This document shows positions 33,036 to 38,509 of a stretch of 38,509 nt of DNA, piece by piece. The notes under the pieces are model-generated. The model had not been told where the DNA came from, searched no databases, and was given only the letters and a program-made list of their open reading frames with translations. The stretch's first letter is position 1. Each line of letters begins with the position of its first letter. The DNA is from Synechococcales cyanobacterium 340R_concoct_173_sub (lineage in GTDB: Bacteria; Cyanobacteriota; Cyanobacteriia; Leptolyngbyales; Leptolyngbyaceae): positions 1 through 38,509 of the forward strand of contig JANXNM010000395.1 of NCBI GenBank assembly GCA_025354065.1, written 5' to 3'. Position numbers and translations under genes: made by a program.

Positions 33036-34408
33036 CCCTGATTATTGCAGGCGATCGCTCCGGCAGCGGCAAAACCACCATTACTCTCGCTATCCTTGCG
33101 GCTCTTCGTCAAAAGCAAATTGAGGTGCAATCGTTCAAAGTCGGACCCGATTACATTGATCCCATGTTCCACGCCCGCATCACCGGACGGCCTTGCTACA
33201 ATTTGGATCCCGTTCTCACCTCTGAAGACTACGTTCAGCAAACCTTTCACGCTCACACGCAAGGTCAGAGCCATGCCCTAATTGAAGGCGTGATGGGGTT
33301 GTTTGATGGAGCCGCGATGCCCATAGGATTTGGCAGTACAGCCTTTATTGCGAAATTATTGAAAACTCCGGTGCTGTTGGTCGTCAATTGCCAAAGCACC
33401 TTCCAATCGATCGCCGCCCTCATCCATGGCTATCGAAGCTTTGACCCAGCGGTAACGGTCATGGGCGTAGTGTTGAACAAAGTCGCCAGCGATCGGCACC
33501 TCACCTTACTCAAGGCTGCGATCGAACCGTTGAATATTCCGATTTTTGGCGTGTTGCATCGAAAAGATGAAATTAAATTGCCCGATCGCCACCTCGGCTT
33601 AGTTCCAACGGACGAGTTGCCGCAACTTAATCAAGCCTTCGATCGCTTGGCTGAATTGGGACTGCGATGTTTTGATTGGGATCGCTTGCTGCCGCTATTG
33701 ACAACGACACCGACATCCGGGGTTAAGCTCAATCCAGAGGTAACCCCACTGATTATGCCCGTTCGGATTGCGGTTGCTCGCGATGCGGCCTTTAATTTTT
33801 ACTACGCTGATAATTTAGAACTCTTACACACCCTCGGAGCCGAACTCGTTGAGTGGAGTCCCTTAAGGGATAATCAGTTGCCAGACGGGGTACAAGGGCT
33901 TTATTTGGGGGGAGGATTTCCTGAAATGTTTGCCGAGCAACTTGCCCATAACGTGCCAGCTACCCGATCGGTGCGCCATTGGATCACGGCTGAACTGCCG
34001 ACCTATGCGGAATGTGGTGGCCTGATGTATCTCTGCAACAGTATCCGAGATTTTCAGGGCCAAGACTATCCCATGGTGGGCGCGTTACCAACCCAAGCCA
34101 TCATGGGCAAATCCCTTACTCTGGGCTACCGTAATGCGATTGCTAAGGTCAACACCCCGATGCTACGAATTGGCGATCGGCTCACGGGCCACGAGTTTCA
34201 CCGATCGGAAATCACCACCTCTCCCATCATGCCAATCTACCACCTCAAACGTTTAGAGCAATCAAAGAGCGAGGCTCCTATTCCAGAAGGTTGGGGACGG
34301 GACAGTTTTCAGGCATCTTACTTACATCTTCATTGGGGAGCTACGCCAGAATTTCCGAAGCGTTGGTTATCCGCATGTCAGGGATGGTCCAAGAACGGGA
34401 TATTCTAA
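33032..34408 (+). CDS. cbiA: Cobyrinate a,c-diamide synthase
   Basis: It amidates the a and c side chains of cobyrinate (CbiA) or hydrogenobyrinate (CobB) using ATP and glutamine. The N-terminal dethiobiotin-synthase-like domain has the P-loop GDRSGSGKTT (7-16), then VGPDYIDPMFH, and EGVMGLFDGA. The C-terminal glutamine amidotransferase domain has the nucleophile Cys328 in AECGGLMYL and the His of GHEFHRSE. The length of 458 is normal. With cbiD in the same window it supports the early-cobalt route. It overlaps rnc by 4 bases and the next gene by 1 base. Confidence 0.92.
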   Translation: MTLIIAGDRSGSGKTTITLAILAALRQKQIEVQSFKVGPDYIDPMFHARITGRPCYNLDPVLTSEDYVQQTFHAHTQGQSHALIEGVMGLFDGAAMPIGFGSTAFIAKLLKTPVLLVVNCQSTFQSIAALIHGYRSFDPAVTVMGVVLNKVASDRHLTLLKAAIEPLNIPIFGVLHRKDEIKLPDRHLGLVPTDELPQLNQAFDRLAELGLRCFDWDRLLPLLTTTPTSGVKLNPEVTPLIMPVRIAVARDAAFNFYYADNLELLHTLGAELVEWSPLRDNQLPDGVQGLYLGGGFPEMFAEQLAHNVPATRSVRHWITAELPTYAECGGLMYLCNSIRDFQGQDYPMVGALPTQAIMGKSLTLGYRNAIAKVNTPMLRIGDRLTGHEFHRSEITTSPIMPIYHLKRLEQSKSEAPIPEGWGRDSFQASYLHLHWGATPEFPKRWLSACQGWSKNGIF

Positions 34409-35685
34409 TGAGTGATGAATTAGACAGTTTCGTGGACGTTCCCATGACCGGATTGGTTGAGCAACTGACCCAAAAACTCGCCTCCCTCGATCGTCAAACC
34501 GACGAACTGAAGGCGAAGCTCGACCTAACTTACGATAGCTATCTCAACGTTTTACAGAGGGTTTTACGTCAACAGGTGCTGCTGGCCTGCTACCACATTT
34601 GCACCGAAGGCTACCCTGAAGAATTTGTCAAACTCTCTATGACTCAGCGCTATGACCTCCAAAAGCAGATCAAAACGATCGCCAAGGATATTGGTTCTGT
34701 ACTCACAACAATTTTAACCGATCCCCCGCCTCCGACCGTTCAAGCGCCCAGCTTTTTTTCCATGACCCCTGACAGATTTATGGCAGATGATGACGAATCA
34801 GACGGGCAGACTTTCACCATGGGCCTAGACCCAACTGCATTGTCAGAGTTTTCGGCAGGATTTTCTATTTCGCGGGTGGAGGCGATCGGCGAAATTTTTG
34901 AAGATGACGACGATGAAATTGACGATGATTCTGATGATGACGACGATTCTGACGAGGTGGATGAGTCGGATGATGATGAACCCGACCCGGAACCGAGCGA
35001 TCGGCGAACGATGACCGAAGCAGATGCCCGTGAACTGCAAGCCATCCTAGCCCAAGTTGCGGCAGCCATCACGGCTAAAGAACCTAAAACTCCAGTCGAT
35101 CATGTTTTGTCTTGGCAAGATGGAATCGAACGCACCATTCAAGACAAACTTTGTCAAGCGGCCTACCAAATCAATCAAGCCTTGAAAAATGCTCAATTAA
35201 TCCCCCTGAAAGTTCCCGATCGTGCCCTAGAAGCAGCATCCCGAGCCGATGGCGATGGCGCAACCAAAATCCCTCATGTGATCCAGATGTTGGTAGAACT
35301 GGGACGCTTTGAGTCAAAGTTAGACAATTCTGATAGCATCTCTGACAAAACGTCTGATAATAACGACGATTCTCCGGGTGAATCCAAAGAACGACCGTCA
35401 ACCGATTCACCGGGTAATCCCAAATCATCGAGAAATCCCGCCGCCGATCGAAAACAACGATCATCGATGCAGCGAATTCCGACCTTGACCCATGTGACGG
35501 CGTTGCAAATTCGTCTCGCTGAAGTTGAATTTCAAGATCCGCTATTGATGCGTTGGCGGCGACGTCTACGGGAACACACTCTAGAACTGCAATCTCTCAC
35601 CCGAGAATATCGAAAATATCAACGAAAACGATCGGTTGCTGAAGCCCAAGTCGCATGGCGATCCACCTGGCTGAATGATGTTTGA
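34408..35685 (+). CDS. Asp-rich hypothetical protein
   Basis: A 425-residue protein of unknown function. I choose the ATG at 34408 (MSDELDSFVDVP), which overlaps the cbiA stop by one base. The first 110 residues are helical and coiled-coil-like (LTQKLASLDRQTDELKAKLD). A central acidic stretch at about 165-200 is almost all Asp, Glu and Ser. A second helical region follows (about 208-300), then a Ser/Pro-rich linker and a very basic end (MRWRRRLREHTLELQSLTRE to YQRKRSVAEAQVAW). The acidic centre and basic tail could interact or bind metal or RNA. Translational coupling to cbiA and to the phosphoesterase (11-base overlap) puts it firmly in the operon. Confidence 0.75.
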   Translation: MSDELDSFVDVPMTGLVEQLTQKLASLDRQTDELKAKLDLTYDSYLNVLQRVLRQQVLLACYHICTEGYPEEFVKLSMTQRYDLQKQIKTIAKDIGSVLTTILTDPPPPTVQAPSFFSMTPDRFMADDDESDGQTFTMGLDPTALSEFSAGFSISRVEAIGEIFEDDDDEIDDDSDDDDDSDEVDESDDDEPDPEPSDRRTMTEADARELQAILAQVAAAITAKEPKTPVDHVLSWQDGIERTIQDKLCQAAYQINQALKNAQLIPLKVPDRALEAASRADGDGATKIPHVIQMLVELGRFESKLDNSDSISDKTSDNNDDSPGESKERPSTDSPGNPKSSRNPAADRKQRSSMQRIPTLTHVTALQIRLAEVEFQDPLLMRWRRRLREHTLELQSLTREYRKYQRKRSVAEAQVAWRSTWLNDV

Positions 35686-36613
35686 AGCAGAAAACAACTG
35701 GGCGAAAGCTGGGCCTAATCAATTTGAGCTTAATCGACCTGATCTAAAGATTGCGATCGTTGGAGATGTTCATGATCAATGGGACGAAAACGATCGGGAT
35801 GCTCTCCATGCGCTGAATGTGGATCTGGTTTTATTTGTCGGAGACTTCGGTAATGAATCAGTAAATATTGTGCGTCAAGTCGCGGCAGTTGATATTCCCA
35901 AAGCCATAATTCTCGGCAACCACGATGCTTGGTACAGTTCGACTCGCAAAGGCCAAGAAAATTGTCCCTACGATCGAACCTTAGAAGATCGGCTTCAACA
36001 GCAGCTTGACCTTCTAGGCGAGACTCATGTGGGCTACGGCAAGCTGGATTTTCCTGAGTTAGATCTTTCGATTGTGGGCGGGCGACCGTTTAGCTCCGGC
36101 GGACCTGAATGGAGCAATAGACGCTTTTATCGCGATCGTTACGGCATCCATAACATCACCGAATCCGTTGCAAAAATTGTCGAGTCGATCGAAAGTGCCA
36201 CTTGCAATAGACGAATTCTGATTTCTCATAATGGACCCGCCGGATTAGGGGCCAATCCTCACGATCTCTGTGGCAAAGATTGGGAACCTATTGGCGGTGA
36301 TCATGGCGACCCAGACTTGCAGGACGCGATCGGACAAACCTTCTCCATCGGTAAACCTCTCTCTCTCGTTACCTTTGGTCACATGCATCACCGCTTACGT
36401 AACCGTCTTGGCGATCGAAAGCGGTGGTGTGTCACTCCAGAAACCGCCTATTTGAATGCCGCCTGCGTTCCCCGCATTGTCAAGACTGATACTGGGGTTC
36501 AGCGATTATTCTCTGTGGTAACGTTGCAAGGTCAGACGATTACTAGGGCGGCCATTGTCCGGCTGGATGCGCGCCATCAGGTCTGCGATCGGGATAACTT
36601 AATGATGTCTTAG
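35675..36613 (+). CDS. Calcineurin-like metallophosphoesterase (TIGR04168-type)
   Basis: A 312-residue two-metal phosphoesterase of a subfamily I associate with cyanobacteria and plants. The metal-binding motifs are in order: GDVHDQW (30-36), GDFGNE (56-61), GNHDAWYS, SHNGPAG and GHMHHRL. An insertion near GGRPFSSGGPEWSN distinguishes it from generic members. The substrate is not known. It overlaps the end of the preceding gene by 11 bases and is the last gene of the operon before tRNA-Ser. Confidence 0.88.
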   Translation: MMFEAENNWAKAGPNQFELNRPDLKIAIVGDVHDQWDENDRDALHALNVDLVLFVGDFGNESVNIVRQVAAVDIPKAIILGNHDAWYSSTRKGQENCPYDRTLEDRLQQQLDLLGETHVGYGKLDFPELDLSIVGGRPFSSGGPEWSNRRFYRDRYGIHNITESVAKIVESIESATCNRRILISHNGPAGLGANPHDLCGKDWEPIGGDHGDPDLQDAIGQTFSIGKPLSLVTFGHMHHRLRNRLGDRKRWCVTPETAYLNAACVPRIVKTDTGVQRLFSVVTLQGQTITRAAIVRLDARHQVCDRDNLMMS

Positions 36614-36702
36614 ATCTCTGGTGTTTGAGGGGTTTGATTCGATCGGATCTCTTAAAGGACAGTCTTAAAACCATAGAAAATTCTTAAAAATCTTCAAATG
36701 AT

Positions 36703-36731
36703 TTGAAAAGTGTGAACAATGTCGCTACTAT
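36703..36731 (+). promoter_or_regulatory. Candidate sigma-70 promoter of tRNA-Ser
   Basis: TTGAAA (36703-36708) and TACTAT (36726-36731) are separated by 17 bases. Transcription would start near 36738, about 30 bases before the tRNA. It may also contribute to apcD expression. Confidence 0.5.
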
Positions 36732-36768
36732 AAACAAAGCGATCTGGATAATTCAGACTGCTATGATT

Positions 36769-36853
36769 GGAGAGGTGGCAGAGTGGTCGAATGCGTCCGA
36801 CTTGAAATCGGATGTACGGAAACGTACCGTGGGTTCGAATCCCACCCTCTCCG
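36769..36853 (+). tRNA. tRNA-Ser (UGA)
   Basis: An 85-base tRNA with acceptor stem GGAGAGG paired to CCTCTCC, discriminator G, anticodon stem CCGAC...TCGG carrying TGA, a long class II variable arm (TACGGAAACGTA region) and TTCGAAT in the T loop. CCA is not encoded. The anticodon reads UCA and related Ser codons. Confidence 0.95.
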
Positions 36854-36906
36854 TTCTACCTGTATAGGTTTGCGCGGATCGGTCTCATAATGTTTTAGCT
36901 TTACAA

Positions 36907-36918
36907 CGTTACGTAACG
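36907..36918. promoter_or_regulatory. Perfect 12-bp palindrome upstream of apcD
   Basis: CGTTACGTAACG is its own reverse complement. It lies 90 bases before the apcD ATG and 53 bases after the tRNA. Its symmetry fits a dimeric repressor or activator site, but it matches no cyanobacterial consensus I can name. Confidence 0.4.
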
Positions 36919-37008
36919 GATTTCCCATAAATCTCATCTGAAAACGTCCAAAAGTAGATAAACTACAAATACAATCCAGTAAAGACAGCCCTTTAAAAAA
37001 CATCTCCT

Positions 37009-37494
37009 ATGAGCGTAGTCAGCCAAGTTATTCTCACAGCCGACGATGAACTGCGGTATCCCACCAGCGGTGAACTCAAGAGCGTGCAAGAGTATTTCCA
37101 AACCGGGGCACAGCGAACACGCATTGTTGCCACTCTCTCCGAGAATGAGAAAAAAATCGTTGACGAATCGGTTAAAAATCTCTGGAAAGTTCATCCTGAA
37201 TACATTTCTCCCGGCGGAAATGCGTTTGGAGGTCGTGAACGTGCCCTTTGTGTTCGTGATTATGGTTGGTACCTTCGCCTTGTCACTTACGGCGTTCTAG
37301 CGGGCGACAAAGACCCAATAGAGAGCATCGGTCTAGTAGGAGTGCGAGAAATGTACAATTCTCTTGGCGTTCCTGTGCCCGGTATGGTCGATGCTATTCG
37401 ATGCCTCAAAGCCGCATCTTTAGGCTTGCTCAGTCAAGGGGATGCTGACAAAACAGCGCCTTACTTTGACTTTATCATCCAGTCAATGTCCTAA
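37009..37494 (+). CDS. apcD: Allophycocyanin-B alpha subunit
   Basis: A 161-residue phycobiliprotein, the terminal-emitter subunit of the phycobilisome core that passes energy to the photosystems, mainly photosystem I in several species. The opening [20 protein letters not shown] and the end [12 protein letters not shown] are close to ApcD rather than to ApcA. Cys81 in [10 protein letters not shown] attaches phycocyanobilin, with Asp84 in the usual place. PGGNAFG and [16 protein letters not shown] are conserved. It is monocistronic, as apcD usually is, between tRNA-Ser and a large inverted repeat. No strong ribosome site precedes the ATG. It is far from the other core genes, none of which is in the window. 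Confidence 0.93.
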   Translation: MSVVSQVILTADDELRYPTSGELKSVQEYFQTGAQRTRIVATLSENEKKIVDESVKNLWKVHPEYISPGGNAFGGRERALCVRDYGWYLRLVTYGVLAGDKDPIESIGLVGVREMYNSLGVPVPGMVDAIRCLKAASLGLLSQGDADKTAPYFDFIIQSMS

Positions 37495-37538
37495 TCCTGG
37501 TGGGATTACGGACCCTTGTAGCCATACCTTGGTTTTTC

Positions 37539-37581
37539 TGAAATAAGCTTTAACTGTATTTTATGGTTGAAGCTTATTTCA
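37539..37581 (+). terminator. Long inverted repeat after apcD
   Basis: TGAAATAAGCTTTAAC (37539-37554) pairs over 16 positions with GTTGAAGCTTATTTCA (37566-37581), with a single T-G pair and an 11-base loop. A T-run precedes it (37533-37537) but none follows. It is 44 bases after the apcD stop, so termination or mRNA stabilisation is likely. Confidence 0.6.
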
Positions 37582-37667
37582 TATTGATTCTTAATAAAAA
37601 GTCCCTAGCCGATCGGGTTCGAGCAGTCCTACACTAATAAAGATTGCGTGAGTACGTTTGAAATATT

Positions 37668-37961
37668 ATGAGTTTGTCCATACTAAAGATAGCAAAGGTT
37701 CCATCGGTTAGTCCCCGTTCTTTCAACCCACCACTTATGTTTTCCACCAGTAACAGTTACGCTGGGCCACTAGTCAAAAACTTGTCTATCCGATCGTTGC
37801 GTTACCAGAGCCATCCCCTCACTCGCCTCGTACGTGATAGCCTCGCTCCAACCCTTCAGTCCGTCATAGTTCTTTTAGTAGGCCTTGCGGTCTGCACCCT
37901 CGTGCCCAATGTGACGGCAACCATTGACATTCCACAGCACCAGACATCAAAGAGTAATTGA
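37668..37961 (+). CDS. Possible small membrane protein
   Basis: A 97-codon frame. Most is Ser-rich and polar, with one hydrophobic helix near the end (SVIVLLVGLAVCTLV, about 65-79) followed by a polar tail. There is no clear ribosome site and no recognised family. It is isolated in a gene-poor stretch. It may be a small tail-anchored membrane protein or a chance frame. Confidence 0.3.
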   Translation: MSLSILKIAKVPSVSPRSFNPPLMFSTSNSYAGPLVKNLSIRSLRYQSHPLTRLVRDSLAPTLQSVIVLLVGLAVCTLVPNVTATIDIPQHQTSKSN

Positions 37962-38295
37962 TTCACGATAGATTTGATGACCTACACGATGGGGCTTCAA
38001 TGAATTGTGTCTCGAAGCGTTTGGGAACCCTTAGTTTCGTGACTATTAATGTTCACCCCCGTTAAGTGTGAACTAATGATTTTTTATCTATGTGAACTAA
38101 TGATTTTTGATCTATATAAGAATGAAATGTGATTAAGATTTTCCTTGAAGTTGCACGATCGTAAGGATTTGGCGTTAACTGTTGCGATTTGGTTACAAAA
38201 CAAATTATTTCTCCATTAACTTGTTTCGGTTTACCGCCATAATCTGCCCTTCATCTAGAGGTTCGTGGTTTAATAAACGTTGCGAGAGTTAGGTT
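37962..38295. other. Gene-poor region with tandem repeat
   Basis: About 330 AT-rich bases without a supported gene. It contains the tandem repeat at 38067-38114 and a single GTTCAC at 38051, the inverse of the GTGAAC in that repeat. Nothing else is recognised. Confidence 0.5.
38067..38114. repeat. 24-nt tandem repeat (two copies)
   Basis: TGTGAACTAATGATTTTTTATCTA (units share the first 18 bases) is present at 38067-38090 and 38091-38114 with one mismatch. GTTCAC at 38051-38056 gives an inverted match to GTGAAC. The arrangement is like a set of regulator sites. Confidence 0.7.
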
Positions 38296-38493
38296 TTACG
38301 CCGTTTCCGGAATGCTATCCATTCTCAAAATTTTGGGTTTTGCTCCTTGGCCATCGCACTGAGTGCTTACTCCGGATTGAGTGTTGTTATGGATCGTCTC
38401 GTTACACATCGGTAAAATTGAGCTTTGAGGGACTTGTTGCCCTGAAGCCCTAGCTAGGAAGCGCATAGTCGCTGATTTTATCAAAGAGAACAA
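38296..38493 (-). CDS. Doubtful small ORF at the right edge
   Basis: A 65-codon frame with a short hydrophobic/basic start (MFSLIKSATMRFLARA) and a polar rest containing two Cys. No family is recognised. The only codons upstream are near the window edge, so it could also be part of a longer gene. It has a reasonable amino-acid mix but no ribosome site that I can defend. Confidence 0.3.
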   Translation of the reverse strand: MFSLIKSATMRFLARASGQQVPQSSILPMCNETIHNNTQSGVSTQCDGQGAKPKILRMDSIPETA

Positions 38494-38509
38494 GCCCCGA
38501 AGGAGTCTT

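Noticed and set aside
34740..35072. 110-codon antisense ORF rich in Ser
   Set aside because: It is the mirror of the Asp-rich coding run; GAC/GAT repeats read backward give Ser codons.

Overview
The window is a stretch of cyanobacterial chromosome. The evidence is an apcD gene (allophycocyanin-B alpha subunit), phycobiliprotein-like and V4R proteins next to a Ser/Thr kinase, a pair of corrin-pathway genes (cbiD and cobB/cbiA), and very frequent HIP1 octamers (GCGATCGC, for example at 353, 1535, 3061 and 4463) with many looser CGATCG sites. I cannot name the genus from sequence alone.

Layout. Positions 1-2283 hold the tail of one gene and a PhnD-PAS histidine kinase. Positions 2368-4645 are a decayed patch: broken copies of a SHOCT/DUF4870 membrane-protein family, one of them fused to the start of a short-chain dehydrogenase exactly at a HIP1 site, surrounding a small membrane-anchored proline-rich protein. 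Positions 4647-8720 carry, on the minus strand, a two-domain SagB-type nitroreductase, a TsaC/Sua5-type tRNA-modification protein and a DUF3352 protein. A tandem AAA+ ATPase of the CDC48 type follows on the plus strand. Positions 10900-11950 contain remnants: a gene tail, a HicA toxin broken by one base with an intact HicB antitoxin, and a small antitoxin-like gene. Then come minus-strand housekeeping genes (ispE, proB, a PspA/IM30 protein), a Uma2 nuclease and a SPOR-like membrane protein.

Positions 17469-23468 are the most distinctive part. A GH19 lysozyme/chitinase-like gene sits behind an attenuator-like hairpin. It is followed by a phycobiliprotein-like gene keeping the bilin-attachment Cys, a V4R protein, a small protein made of two repeats, a second phycobiliprotein-like gene whose Cys is Ser, a second V4R protein and a soluble Ser/Thr kinase. 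This resembles the slr0144-slr0152 photosystem II assembly (Pap) operon of Synechocystis, but without the ferredoxin-like and TPR genes I recall there.

The remainder holds an intact DUF4870 protein, an XPB-like helicase, an Rpn-type nuclease, cbiD, a P-type ATPase with an unusual PAGL motif, and a hypothetical membrane protein. A tight plus-strand run of glycosyltransferase, rnc, cobB/cbiA, an Asp-rich protein and a metallophosphoesterase follows, with overlaps suggesting one operon. Next are tRNA-Ser(UGA) and apcD with a long inverted repeat downstream. The last kilobase is mostly non-coding, with a 24-nt tandem repeat and two doubtful small ORFs.
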